64,000 nucleotides of DNA from Orbilia blumenaviensis (GCA_036872755.1 JAVHNS010000004.1:2232001-2296000); one strand, 5' to 3'. Shown: positions 32,818 to 44,603, counted from the stretch's first letter. Numbers and translations are program-made. Notes: generated from the letters alone by a model not told the origin.

Positions 32818-35430
32818 TCAACCATCAGAATCATCGTTGGCGAACATATCCTCGGCCTTCATCCTTTTTTTCCTCCCTTCCTCTGTACCACCAGCCCCAG
32901 CCCCTACCTTCGCCCCAAACCCACCGATCTTGAACCCAAATCCGGATCCAAGTGTAACACCGCTTACCATGGGTTTTGAATCGATCTTTGGCGGCTCTTT
33001 CTGCACAGCTTCCGCGTCTTTGATGAACATGTCTACTTCTTCTTCTGGCTTTTCGGTAGCATCGCCAACCTCCTCATTGTCTTCCTCTACCATTGGTTCC
33101 CCGTCTTCGTCTTCATCCTCTACCATTGGTTCTCCATCGACGTCCTCGTCTTCTTCCATGGGCTCTCCATCCACGTCATCATCGATGAGCTCCTCACCGT
33201 CGACATCTTGACCTCCTTCTTGGTTATCAGCGGAATCAGCCAAGTACGGGTTAAACTTAGGTTGACCCGTCTCCTGATCTTCGGGAACAGTTCTCCACCT
33301 CGACTTGGCAGACAATGTTGGTGGAGCTGCTTCGGATTTTGTAATTTCTGGAATAGCCGCAGCTTGTTGTGGGGCCGCCGGCTCGCTGAACGCAACCCGA
33401 AGTGCCTCGTGAGATGTTTGTGGGAAAATATTCCAATTCTACCAATCAGCGAAAGATTAGTCATCACAAAAAAATTCAGGTATGGGTAGTGAGCTAAGAA
33501 TTCTAGTGCTTACCTCCCACAGGGACAGAATAACCTGTATGCTTCTTCTCCACTTCTCTTGACGAATTTTCCCCCAATTCTCTTTTTCGCCAACTTCTGC
33601 TAACCCCTCAAATATTTTGCCTTCTCGTAGCCGTTGGTCGAAATATTGCCTGTACCTCCAGACATTCCGGACACCCAATCCTGAATTTGAAAGTACGTCA
33701 GAGATAAGATATAATGCAATAAGCTTAGCAGGAGTCTGGTCCTCCTTGGCTACATTAGCATTGCCGCTCTTATCTGTTAGCACAGAAGACGGTTCGTGGT
33801 TCGGGTTAGCGGATGAGAATGCCACCGGCCTTGACACATTCGCACACATTATCTCAACAATTTCTTCGGCTGCGTACGCATGCTCAACCGCAAACCCACT
33901 AACTCTTGCTACGTCTCCTCGCCGTAGAGTCCCTGTTGTTATTGGCACTCTGGATAGCAAATGGTACAGCTTCGCCCGTCTCAAGGGACCAAGATAGGTT
34001 TTGGTATCCTCTGCGTTCGGGTTCGAATCCTGTGCTTGGTGGGCATCGTCGTCTTCATCTGAAGAGCTATGATACTCTTCGTCCTCTATGAAGTCCTTTA
34101 GTTCGGTGACATACTCGAACTTTTGTTGCTTCTTAGGCGGCAGTTCCCAAGATATGCTGTTGTCAAATATATGTGTAATGGTGGTGCCAGCATACGATCG
34201 CTGTTTCCGGTCGCTCGCTGAGCCACTCGCCGTAAAGACATCCCATAATCTCCACCGATAGTAAACGTGCTCTGTAGATTTGTTGTCCCATAGCCAAAAG
34301 TATCGTTCATCTGAGATAATCGAAGGCATAGCCATAAGCAGGGCTTCGAACTCAGGTCCATGTGTGATGACTGCTTCAACAGTCTTGTGTATTAATCGTA
34401 GTGTCTTCAAATCCTTTGGGGCATTGACTGAGACAACGTATTTGCTGTTGTTCGCTGATGTTGAGCTCGAATGACCGAACGACGAAGGCGGGGCGAAACC
34501 TCCTCTGCCGAAGCCTCCCCTACCGGCACCGGAGAATACGGGGCATGCATTGAAAGGTGCTGCACTTTGTCCTGTAACCGTCGGCGTGATGGTTGATCCT
34601 ATAACCGTGGATGGGAGGTGACGTGAGATGCCGAGGCGAAATCCAAATCCCATGTACTTGTTCGATAAGCCATTTACAGCCGCGTCTATTTCGCTCGCAG
34701 CTGTATCCGTTTGTAAAGTAACAAGAGCCGACATCGATTTTCTTCCTGTGCCTCCAGCGCCGCCTACTGCCTGCATGGATACTTGGTTGGCTGTCAATTT
34801 GGGGAAGTAAGGTTGCATCATTTCCATAACTGTACTCTTCGTCGTCTTCGAAGGTAAATGCGTCATGCTGATTGTCGGCTTGGCCTGCTCCTTTTTGCTT
34901 TTCGAAAACTCATCATCGTCTTCGTCGTCCTCACCAAACTTCATTCCCCTCTCCGACTTCGCTGCCTTAGTCGCAAACCCATCTCCTTCGTCAAAGCCTA
35001 GGACGCCAACCGTGCTGTGGCTTCCCTTCCCATAGGCGCCTCCTCCTCCTCCTCTACCATAACTGCCTTCACTCTGGTATGTGTCGAGGTCTCGTTTCTT
35101 TGTTGGTAAGGGTCCTAAAGTTCCGGGACCACTTATCGCGCTCCTTCCCTGTCCTGTGGTAAAATGACGTTTACCAAGTCCCGTCGGTCCAGCCCTTGAA
35201 GGCCCAAAATTTGAACGCGATCCACCAAATCCACCCCTATCCGAACCGCGGGAATAAGACGGCCTTGAATTATCTTCAAAGGACTCAACGAACTCTTTAT
35301 ATACGGCAGCTGTTTCTTCGGCCTCGCGTTTCCGCTTCGCCTCTGCTTCGGCTTTGGCGCGTTCGAATGCGGATTTCTTGGTAGGTGCCTCTAGCTTTTC
35401 TTTAATATTTGGGAATTGGAAGCCGGACAT
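32818..35430 (-). CDS. SR140/U2SURP-like splicing factor
   Basis: Nuclear U2 snRNP-associated protein. Exons 35430-33514 and 33438-32818 give 845 residues. Domains in order: charged N-terminus (KAEAEAKRKREAEE), glycine-rich stretch, degenerate RRM (about 185-275, ending GFGFRLGISRHLPS), a GRGG linker, SURP module (about 340-397: LRLIHKTVEAVITHGPEFEALLM then YYRWRLWDVF), and a CID-type helical domain (about 478-650: GPLRRAKLYHLLSRVPITTGTLRRG, then AKLIALYLISDVLSNSG). The intron falls in the CID end (SLWE|NWNIFP). The C-terminus carries three imperfect DGEPM acidic repeats. RRM-SURP-CID order is specific to SR140. The RNP motifs of the RRM are weak, as in fungal orthologues I know. Confidence 0.9.
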
Positions 35431-37682
35431 ATTTGGGTTCTTGCCCTTGGCGGGTAGCGAGGCGGAGACTGAACGTGGGATGGGTATTTGCGAATGCTAT
35501 GGAGAGATCCAGCGAGAGCATCGCAGGGAATTGGCAGATGTGGTTTTGGCGGCGGATTGGCGCGCCAAGCCATATTATCCAGCCACATGCCCCTGCGGCG
35601 GTGGCTCGGCAGGTGTCACAAGGTTCAGCTGATCTCCATGTGTTGAGCGGTCCGTGTTGTCTCTTATCACAATCTTGTTATTGTAACCACGACAGATATA
35701 ACCGGTATAACCATCAGGCATCGGGGCTCTACGGAACGATTCGAGTCGGGAACAGGTTTCGGATATACATTCTACATTTATAAACATCATGAGTTATGTT
35801 GCAGATAAGATAGACAATTAAATTGTTCGTGACGATATTTCTCCCCGTTAGGTTCTGGAAGAAAAACATCGAGGCGAAGCTGTAGACACACAAGTTAGGT
35901 AGGCCGACCCATCAACGGCAGGAGTTAAGCGAATTCTTAGTCGAAGGAACCTTTGAGTATGAGGACAGGGCAAAATCCGTCTCATTATTTTCAAAATTGG
36001 CATTTGTCACAATGCGACACAAAAAATAATAGGGAGTTCCTTGAGCTTAATCGGGGTCAGCTATCCTTCAAGTTCGTTGCCTCCGCTCGAGCGCTCTCGA
36101 TCAAGCTTAAGCCGTCGCGGCCACTGGTCTCGGGGAACTATATCCACTTTGTAGTTTCTGCAAGAATCGGGGCCTTGGATCGGTCTGGTAACTTTAATTT
36201 TGGCTGACGAAGCTGAGCGTTACGTTTCCTCTCGGATGAATGTCAGAACTTTCCCATGAAGATTTTATCTCCAATGCATTGTTTATCTATATATACATAT
36301 ACATCCATATGCCTCTTCCCGAGATCTCGATCTTAAAATTTGATGGAGTTGTCGCGGATGTGCTATTTTTGGGAATCCTGGCCTCCCATTGGCCGTCATA
36401 CCCCAGACAGCGGCTTCCGGGGTCGATGTCTGTACGCGCCCGAACCTGGCACAGCAGCCGACACTCTCGACCACTCACATCCCCGGATCAAGATATTAAG
36501 CTCTTTTCCTCACCAAAAGAGTTCAGGTACAGCGGCGAATCTGTGGTGCTGCCCTGGTTTCCTTCCAAAATTATGTACTGCCATTTCCACATACCCATAA
36601 CTGCCTGTATCAGATACCGCTGGCGGGATGACAGCACAGGACCCGGGCTGTCAGTTGGCACCCGTCCAGATTAAATGAATTATGTTGTTCGATTTGGTTC
36701 TTGATTCCAGTATTTCACGGAAAGGCGGTGCAGCTAGCTGCTTGGTGAATTTTTTTCGCTGTGGGTGCTCGAATAGGCTAGTCCAGTCTCAAGTGTCTTA
36801 ACGTCTTGCGGTACCTGCAGGAGCCTCTAGACAGTCTGTTTGAGTATATCAAGCGGGCATTGCCAACCAAACGCTGGGTGTCTTCCTTCGGTTTCTCTTA
36901 CACGACTCTTTTTTGCACTTCTTAATTCTGTCCCTCACTTTCAATTCTCCTTTACTTTCTTCCCTTCTTCCTTTCTCTTAGACTTTTATTCATTCTTTCG
37001 TTTCTAGATTCTTCACTTCTTTTTCTTGTTTTCCGTCGACGGAGTTTTATTTTTTATTTTTTATTTTATATTTTTATTTTTTATCTCACATTTCTTTTCT
37101 AAACTTTCAGTCGATTCCAGACTACACTATTCTTAACCGACCCTCTTTTACAATAGCCATTTCGACAGCCTTATCCCGGTGATACATAACTTTATTTACA
37201 TTCACAAGTCAGCTAACCGCTCTGGTGTCACGTTCTCTATACTTTCCCTAATTGTACCGACTGGATTTCGACGCATCAGAACTAGTTTCATCACTTTATT
37301 TCATCTATATCTATCTATTCTATATCTTCTGGGAAGACTTCCAGTTCTCTTACATCTTGCTTGATTCCTCTTTAGTACGTTCTCCAACTACAACAACAAC
37401 AACAACACAAAATTCCGTGTGGTCTTTCTAACATCGTTGATATACAGTTGAGCATCAACAACCACAACACACACACAGTCTGCTATTGTCAAGGTCTGGC
37501 TTCCACGACAAAATATTTTTCTTTCGTTCTTGACAACCATTCTTACGCTTCCCTCCTTAGACCAATAACCTTCCTCTATGACGCCATCGCTCTAGACACC
37601 TTTACTAAACATCAACCATCACATCACCAACCCCCACAACCATCAATCCGACACCCCACCGACCATCCATTAACTAGTCAAG
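35431..37682. promoter_or_regulatory. Divergent intergenic region with long C/T leader
   Basis: Separates the SR140-like gene (minus) and the 1159-residue membrane protein gene (plus). No coding support; frames up to 144 codons at 35409-36674 are chance. From about 36890 to 37680 the plus strand is strongly pyrimidine-rich, with TTTTATTTTTTATTT repeats at 37047-37085 and a CAA run at 37389-37411, which looks like the core promoter and long 5' UTR of the downstream gene. Confidence 0.5.
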
Positions 37683-40600
37683 ATGCTTAAAGGATTCGGA
37701 GATAATCTTGGATTGGGCGGCTTCTTCGGAAAGAATGCCAATACCGATAGGAGGAGTGCTCCGGCGACACAGGAAGGAGGACAGCCAGCATTCAAGACAT
37801 TAACACTTGGTGACCTCCCGAAGCTAGGCCCCCACGCAGCTCCAGCACCGACATCCGCTCCCCTCGCAGCCCCACCAATGCCCACAATGCCGACTGTCAT
37901 TCCAAGAATAGAAACACAGTCGATGACATGGTCAGACGGACCAGGAAGAAGACCATCGGACCACACTGTCATGCCGTCGAGCCCGGACGGCATGAAGTCG
38001 TATGCCGCTTCGGTCGTCAGCCCAAACACCCCACAGCCGAACAAATACGACCATGCTTGGAACAGCAATGGCTTAGCTCCACCCGTTCCAGCCACAAACC
38101 CATTCTACTCAAAGGCCGATGACGAGGACGAGGACCATCGGTCACAATACGACAACAAGAGCTTTTTCAACTATTATGCTAATGAACAAAGCTCTCCCAA
38201 CCCGCAAGTGCAACGGAATGATAGCACCAAGTCTAACAATGGACCGTCGCTTAAGACGAATATGCTGAACTTGGACGGGTGGAGCCCTTCGAGCTCGAGG
38301 TTTTCAAACCCATTCGGGATGTCCCCACAGAGAGAGTACCCTGCCTACCCAGCGTATGGCGGTACCTACCCATACGACCGACAGCACTCTCCAGTCTCTC
38401 CAGAGGAGCCAGTCGGGCAAGAAATCAGATATTCCGACTGTGGTGTCAACCCATTCCAGGGCCTAGACGAGCAAGCAAGGAAGGAGCGAGACTCAGGCGC
38501 AGTTGGCGATATCTGGGACATGATCACAGGACAAGCACAAGAAGTGAAGCGAAAGGCTGCGCCGTCGTCTTCCCCAAGAATCAATGTCGATATAGCCACT
38601 GTTGACACTCGAGTTGCCGCGAAGCCCGAGCAATCCGCACTGAGAAGATCACTCACCGAATACCAGATCCCAGAGCCAGTTAGTGCCAAGTCTCTCATCC
38701 CGACATCCCCATCTGAGTGGTTCAAGGAAATCATTGGACAGTATCACAGCCGTCCCGCCGAGGTCAACCGTGCCATGTCATATATGCCAACCCCAAATTC
38801 CCCCCACCCCCTCGGATTGTCTCCTCCGGAGATCACCACCACTGCCGTTCCTTATCTCGCTACCATTGAAAACGAACTCGAAGAGCTAAGGAGATCTCGC
38901 GTCGACCCCGAAGCTGAAGCTAGAGCCCAGGAAGAGAGAGATCGTGTCAGGGTGCTTATTCAGAGACAGCTGGCCCACGAGCAAGCATACGACGCCCTGG
39001 AGCAGGCTACTGGCGGAAAGCGACTTACTAGGCATCAAGCTGACCCAGCTAAGATCTGGGAGGAGATTGATCTTAATGGTGTCCGCAAGGAAATCCCCAC
39101 TGACCGACGAAGCGTCTCTAGCACCGGTACTGCCTGGCCAACGTTCGAGAATAAGGCTCAGGACGTCCCGCCAGTCCCAAAGATCCCTGCCCAGCACGCG
39201 ATCCCGGCCGCAAAGGAGCATAAAGAATCAAAATTTGCAAAGGCTTTTAAGTTACCATTCACGCGTACGAAGAAGGAGGAGCCAGTCGCCTTCCAGCCGG
39301 AACCAAAGAGGACCCAGGAAGTTGACGAGATCCCAATTATGTTTGCCCCAGCTGGTCTCGGCATTGAGGCGAGCACTCTCGGCCCGGCTAAGAGACTCAG
39401 CATGGATAGCAATACCACTTTCCCAGGGCAAGATTACACCAGGTCTGGACCGGAGAGAGACACCTTTGCTGAACGATATGCTCCATCAAACGAATATCAC
39501 CGACAAATTGAGTCTTCCTTGGACGAGAAGGCAAGCTCTCCAGGCCATGCCCGCAATGAGAGCACAAACACAGTCTCTGCACCCCCACCATACTCTAGAG
39601 GAACTACCCCAAACCTTAGCAAGACTCAAGACTCTCGCGGATTCCAAAGGATCGAGGAGGATGATGTTCCCATCCAATCTGGTAGAAGATTCCCCGTTAG
39701 GGCGTCTACTATCCCTAGAATCTCGACTGGTTCCTCCGGTCTAGGCCCACAGCAATACGGTGCCAATGTCAGGACTATTTCTGAGATGCAGTTCACACCC
39801 ACCACTCCCGGCCATGCTCGATCTTCAATCCCACCGAGCCGTCCTTTGGGTGGTAATGTTACACTCAGCGACTTTGCTAAGGTCCGCAGCAATACAATCG
39901 GCGACCAGCGAACGCGTGCTGAGAAGCAGAGAAGGAAGCAAGAGAAGCGTGAAAAGTGGTTTGGACGTGGTGGATGGTTCTACCTCTGTGGTTGTTTCTT
40001 CGTCCGTAGCACTTCCAAGAAGATCAAATTCTTTTGGTGGGCATTCTTCATCTCTCTCATCGTCATCACCACCGCCCTTGGTACCATCATGGCGGTCAAG
40101 GCGAGCAATTCCAAAGCCCCAGTTGAGGCAGCGAAGCCACTCAGACTCCTTAATCTGCCGAACTTGCCACCAATGCCCGCAGAGGAAATCACGGTTACCC
40201 CACGTCTGGTTAATACAGTTAACACTTGCATTGCGCCATCCACAGTCTGGAGCTGCAAGCTTCCTCAGCCATTGGCTGACGGTGCCATCGCAGAACAACC
40301 TATCTTCCGCTGGAAAGTCTGGGCTTTGAACAAGACCAGCACCTTTGTCGCCCCTAGTCCAACCCTCTCGCCTGTTGAAGAGTACAAGAACATGAGCAAG
40401 ATCGACGGTGTTCTCTCCTCCCCAGCGGAAGGTGAACCTACCGATTTCTACATTAACCTCATTCAATCCAACGCTACCACGGCGCCTAGTTCTACTGTTC
40501 AAGAAGTACCGCAAAAAAAGGTCAAGCGTTCTCACGGTCGCCACTTCCCTCGTGCGACAACCACACCCTCTGCCAAATCCGCCCAGAACCTGCCTCTCCC

Positions 40601-41162
40601 ACCCGCTACTCTCCTCCCGCCCCAATACACCTCGCAGCAGCTCCGCTTCTTCGACCGTGGTCTCCCGACAGAACACTTCAAGTTCATCACTCATTTCCAA
40701 AAGACCATCTATCTTCGATCTATCAACACCAACTCCTTGAACTCCGGCACCAATAAGCTTGATGCCGAAGGCGGTGTTGCGCCCTCTGAAGCTCGTTTTG
40801 TCTGCTCTTGGCCCGAGACCCGTTATGTCACCAAGATCTTCACCCGCCCAGATGAAGTCGACGACCAAGGAAAGCGTAAATTCATCGTCGACCCATCCAC
40901 CATCGGTGTCATCAAGGGTGCCAACGCTGGCGGTTTCGCCGGCTACGCCATTCAGATCGAAGAAGATATCGCAACATATGACAGCAGCAGGAGGTCTACT
41001 ATTTCCTGCTGGTCAATCGATGAGCGTGGACAAATTGAAAGCACTAGCATGCGGCGCCTTCTTATTTCCGAGGGTATCAATACTGGAAAGAGCGGGGTTG
41101 ATTACAAGGGTTGCCAATGCGCCTGGAGTAACTTTAAGACGAGTACTGGGCAGGGTCTGTAA
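37683..41162 (+). CDS. Large single-pass membrane protein, function unknown
   Basis: Single 1159-codon exon; I do not recognise a named family. Residues 1-770 are largely disordered and rich in P, S, R and E, with a short conserved-looking start (MLKGFGDNLGLGGFFGKNA) and a possible coiled coil at about 395-440 (ENELEELRRSRVDPEAEARAQ). A basic stretch (RTRAEKQRRKQEKREKWFGR) leads to WFYLCGCFF, a likely palmitoylation site, then one membrane helix at about 783-805. The remaining 350 residues form a probable ectodomain with six or more cysteines (NTCIAPSTVWSCKLP, RFVCSWPETRYVTKIF, STISCWSID, GCQCAWS) and NKT/NMS/NAT glycosylation sequons. No signal peptide, so the helix would act as a signal anchor (N-in, C-out). 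Role at the cell surface or ER is inference. Confidence 0.88.
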   Translation: MLKGFGDNLGLGGFFGKNANTDRRSAPATQEGGQPAFKTLTLGDLPKLGPHAAPAPTSAPLAAPPMPTMPTVIPRIETQSMTWSDGPGRRPSDHTVMPSSPDGMKSYAASVVSPNTPQPNKYDHAWNSNGLAPPVPATNPFYSKADDEDEDHRSQYDNKSFFNYYANEQSSPNPQVQRNDSTKSNNGPSLKTNMLNLDGWSPSSSRFSNPFGMSPQREYPAYPAYGGTYPYDRQHSPVSPEEPVGQEIRYSDCGVNPFQGLDEQARKERDSGAVGDIWDMITGQAQEVKRKAAPSSSPRINVDIATVDTRVAAKPEQSALRRSLTEYQIPEPVSAKSLIPTSPSEWFKEIIGQYHSRPAEVNRAMSYMPTPNSPHPLGLSPPEITTTAVPYLATIENELEELRRSRVDPEAEARAQEERDRVRVLIQRQLAHEQAYDALEQATGGKRLTRHQADPAKIWEEIDLNGVRKEIPTDRRSVSSTGTAWPTFENKAQDVPPVPKIPAQHAIPAAKEHKESKFAKAFKLPFTRTKKEEPVAFQPEPKRTQEVDEIPIMFAPAGLGIEASTLGPAKRLSMDSNTTFPGQDYTRSGPERDTFAERYAPSNEYHRQIESSLDEKASSPGHARNESTNTVSAPPPYSRGTTPNLSKTQDSRGFQRIEEDDVPIQSGRRFPVRASTIPRISTGSSGLGPQQYGANVRTISEMQFTPTTPGHARSSIPPSRPLGGNVTLSDFAKVRSNTIGDQRTRAEKQRRKQEKREKWFGRGGWFYLCGCFFVRSTSKKIKFFWWAFFISLIVITTALGTIMAVKASNSKAPVEAAKPLRLLNLPNLPPMPAEEITVTPRLVNTVNTCIAPSTVWSCKLPQPLADGAIAEQPIFRWKVWALNKTSTFVAPSPTLSPVEEYKNMSKIDGVLSSPAEGEPTDFYINLIQSNATTAPSSTVQEVPQKKVKRSHGRHFPRATTTPSAKSAQNLPLPPATLLPPQYTSQQLRFFDRGLPTEHFKFITHFQKTIYLRSINTNSLNSGTNKLDAEGGVAPSEARFVCSWPETRYVTKIFTRPDEVDDQGKRKFIVDPSTIGVIKGANAGGFAGYAIQIEEDIATYDSSRRSTISCWSIDERGQIESTSMRRLLISEGINTGKSGVDYKGCQCAWSNFKTSTGQGL

Positions 41163-42149
41163 AATTCGGGTTTCTTTCATACCCTTTCCCAGCATATTAA
41201 GGTGTTCTTATGTTTTCGTTTTACATTCTGATACCCCCAACTGGTAATCTGTCCTTTCCGGCATAGCATTGCGAGTGCATACAGCCATGGGTGTTTTTAT
41301 AAGGTTGTTCTTACACACCCGGGCCACTGAGTTTACATAACTATTCGTTTCTGATTCTCTCATTTGTTATTCAATTTTTTCATCCTTTACGTTTTTTCAT
41401 TTTAAGATGATATAGCAAAGGGGTTATATCTGGTTATACCTGACGGTCCATACACATACATATTCCTGTTTTCGAGTGCTTTTTTATATATACTACTTCA
41501 CTTGTATAGTTTAATTCTGGGATGAAACGGGGAAAGGATGCATAGCTTAGGGTGTCAAGTGACGAGGGGAAGTCAATCATATTAGCATAAGTAATGAAGA
41601 AAATGAAAAAGTCTTTTTTTAAAATTTCCCAAAATATTCGTATATGTAAACTATCTTTCTTGCTCCTCGTAAAAATATACCCAAGTAGATGTCGCTATTA
41701 TGGCCAATGGGTTTCTCGTGTTCAAAATGTAACATGGTGATGTGTTGAAGTTATCTGCTGGTTATGGGGCTAGCTACTTATATATTACGAGGCCAGACCT
41801 GTACATGTCCTTTCTTTTTAATCACTAGAATCCGAACCCAAGCCTGAGGTAGCTAAGTACTTGAGTGGGATAGTCCACTATTTTAGCAATCGATATAGAT
41901 TGCCTGAGTTTACGGACGGAGTGTTAAATTTCATTACGAGTATTCAATTGTCTACCTAATAATACAATAATAAAGAGGTTTTAGAGAAGTGAAATATGAA
42001 AACCGTAAACAAAGAGAATCGTGGAAACGTATGAGAATAGAAATGCCCAAATGCGTGGCAAGAAAACGTCAAACTTTTAGTTGCAGTGATACCATATTCA
42101 AGATTACTAGTCAGGGAGACCTATCGAAGCCTTCAGGATAGTTACCAAT
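41163..42149. other. Convergent intergenic spacer
   Basis: 3' DNA of two convergent genes, A/T-rich; no gene, repeat or structured element seen. Confidence 0.6.
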
Positions 42150-43859
42150 TTATTCATCGAACTTGACCTTGGTGCCGGTTCCGACGGGTGTCCTGTTGGC
42201 ATTAGTACCTCCACGGCCACCGAATCCGCCACGGCCGCCACGGCCGCCGCCGCGACCACCACGGTCATTGAAGCCTCCACGGCCACCGCCGCGGCCACCA
42301 CGGTCACCAAAACCTCCACGACCACCGCCACGGCCTCCAAATCCACCGCGACCACCACGGCCACCGCCGTTGCTGTTGTCACGGGGCTGAGAGAAGTCAG
42401 TACGGATGGAGCGGCCGCAGACTTGTTGTCCGTTCATGGCAGCATGAGCCTTCTTGGCCTCATCGACGGAAGAAAAGGTGACATAAGCGAAGCCCTTCTT
42501 GTTGCCGGTATCCCTATTTTGCTTAATTAGTAGAGGTTCAAGGTAGGGAAAAGAGCGGGTAAAACTTACTTGTCAGTTGGTATTCTAACACTGGTGACCT
42601 CGCCATGCTCTGACATGGCGGCGCCAAGTGCCTCCTCATCAGCGTTGAAGCTGAGGTTACCAACAAACAAGGTATCGCTTGGTGGGCTCTCGCTGTCACC
42701 GAACTTTCGGGCGCGGTCCTGAGAATTGTTGTTGTTCTGTCGAGCAGTGGTGAAGTCAAGGTTGATAGAGCGACCATCGATTTCAGCTCCTTGCTTCTCA
42801 GCAAGAGCCTTCTCGGCATCGGCACGGGTCGCGAAGTCTACGTAACCAATACTGCAATGGCCGTTAGTTTATCGCTACGATGAAGATTTGGGGTTTTCGT
42901 CAAGTTACATACCCCTTTGACCTATTCCTTTGGTTATCCCAGACGACACGAGCGTTCTCAACAGTGGCGACATCCTCAAATTCGCGGCGGAGCCAATCTT
43001 CATCGACATTCCAAGAGAGCTGACCGACGAAAAGAGTCTTCGACTCTTCGCTGCCGTCCTGGCTAGTCTTAGCCTTTTTAGTAGATGCATCAGCATCCTC
43101 CTCAGCCTTGCGCTTCTTTGGTTCTGGAGCAGCTGGCTTCTTCTCCTCTTCCTCCTCATCATCAGAGCTATCAGAGGAATCGTCCGAATCAGAATCTTCA
43201 TCGGAAGACTCGGCCTTCTTCTCGACCTTAGCTTCAGCTTCATCGGAAGAATCATCACTGGAGTCATCATCAGAATCGTCATCAGACGAGTCGCTGGAGT
43301 CGGAATCGTCCTTGGCCTTAGCTGGGGCGCCATTGACCTTTGGAGCAGCCTTCTTCTCTTCGGCCTTGGACTCAGCGTCGGAATCATCGGAATCATCGGA
43401 ATCGGAGTCATCCTCAGATTCGGATTCTTCCTTCTTAGTATCTTTTGCCTTAACCTCCTCGTCAGAGTCGCTGTCATCTGAAGAGTCGGAATCAGAGTCG
43501 GAATCGGATTCCGCCTTCTTTCCAACAACTTTAGCGACACCATTAGTCTTGATTGGGGTCTTGGTCTCTTCTTCCGACTCAGAGTCAGAGCTATCGCTTC
43601 CGCTGTCAGATTCAGAATCAGAGGAGTCGGAGCTGTCGCTCTCCTCAACCTTCTTCTTCTTCTTATCAGCGGCCTTGTCCTCCTTCTTCTTGTCGCCGTT
43701 CACGACAACTGGAACAACCTTCTTGGCGATCTCCTTCGCCTTGGACTTTGGGGTCTCAGCAGGCTTAGTAACACCGCCAGTCTTCACGGTGGAGAGAGCA
43801 TCCTTCTTAGAGTCCTTCTTGACAGACTTCTTGCTGTCCTTGACTTGTGACTTTGCCAT
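42150..43859 (-). CDS. gar2: Nucleolin-like protein Gar2/Nsr1
   Basis: Nucleolar RNA-binding protein needed for pre-rRNA processing and 18S/40S production. Exons 43859-42913, 42851-42570 and 42513-42150 give 530 residues. A lysine-rich start (1-70) is followed by blocks of acidic serine repeats (SDSSDSESDSGSD and similar, about 72-240) broken by K/A/P segments, the classic Nopp140/nucleolin pattern of casein kinase 2 sites. RRM1 begins at about 275 (LFVGQL; RNP1 SKGIGYVDF spans the first intron) and RRM2 at about 376 (LFVGNL; KKGFAYVTF after the second intron). The C-terminus is an RGG box of repeated GGRGG/GGFGD units (about 460-515). Everything expected is present. The divergent spacer to mL54 carries an unusual CCCTCRG heptamer array. 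Confidence 0.95.
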
Positions 43860-44003
43860 TGTTGATTGTAGTTTGGGGTGGTTGGAGTGATGGTAGTGAT
43901 TAAAAGACAGGGGTGGGGTAAAAGGATGGTGATTTCAAGCCAGCAATCCCGCAGTTGGTAGATACTTGCCTCTGATATACGACCAGGTATATTCAATACT
44001 AAG

Positions 44004-44297
44004 CCCTCAGAATGCCCTCGGAGAAAGTATCAAGTGACTTCTCTAAAAGATCCCTCAGATTGTCAAATTGACTGTATGGTATCAGTCCCCTCGGTAGTCC
44101 CTCTAAATGCCCACTATAGTAGCCCTCAGGTGCCCAAGTACTCCGATCAAAAAATGAATTTTGAACGGAAGGTTATAAAGCCCTCTGGAATTGCGCCTAC
44201 AGGTTGTTTCAGAAAGTAGTTCCCTTGAAGCCGACAGTGCCCACGAGCCCTCAGACGTCTTATATGACAGAAATATACCCTCGGAGTATGCCCTCAG
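44004..44297 (+). repeat. Array of eight CCCTCRG heptamers
   Basis: CCCTCAG starts at 44004, 44052, 44123, 44248 and 44291; CCCTCGG starts at 44015, 44088 and 44278; a CCCTCTG variant starts at 44181. All are on the plus strand. Four successive copies (44015, 44052, 44088, 44123) are spaced 35-37 bases apart. The flanks between copies are not similar, so this is not a simple tandem repeat. It lies 145-440 bases upstream of the gar2 start, where in the gar2 sense the word reads CTGAGGG/CCGAGGG. Confidence 0.75.
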
Positions 44298-44577
44298 AGT
44301 TTTTCTTCTTGCTTCTTAAGCTGTGCAGCAACCGCGATAAAGCAGATGGCTTTTGCTTTTGGCTTTAGAATATCCCACGAATGGAAGATCCGACACCCTT
44401 GATAGAGAGTAAAAGAGATAGCGAATGAGCTATCAAGTACGAGAGAATGGTCAATGATGAGAGAGAGAGAGAAAGGTGATGATGAAAAGTGAAGGTGGTG
44501 AGGAGAAGAAGAGAGAGAGGAAGAGATTTTTGTAGGAGGAAATCTGGGGGAAAAGGTTTTTTTTGCGACGAACAGAA

Positions 44578-44603
44578 TTTTTTTTTTTTTTTTTTTTTTT
44601 TTT
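44578..44603 (+). repeat. T26 homopolymer
   Basis: Twenty-six consecutive T residues, about 150 bases upstream of the mL54 start codon. Poly(dA:dT) tracts exclude nucleosomes in fungal promoters, so this may be functional; its exact length is prone to sequencing error. Confidence 0.85.

Noticed and set aside
34000..34040. GGTTCGAATCC B-box-like word
   Set aside because: It lies inside the SR140 coding exon and encodes the acidic linker; no tRNA fold surrounds it.
39825..40868. 347-codon minus-strand frame
   Set aside because: Antisense shadow of the 1159-residue membrane protein; no family, no upstream signals.
42905..43890. Long frames antisense and frame-shifted to gar2 (183, 247 and 260 codons)
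   Set aside because: Produced by the GAY/TCN repeat codons of the acidic serine blocks; the real frame has RRMs and splices cleanly.
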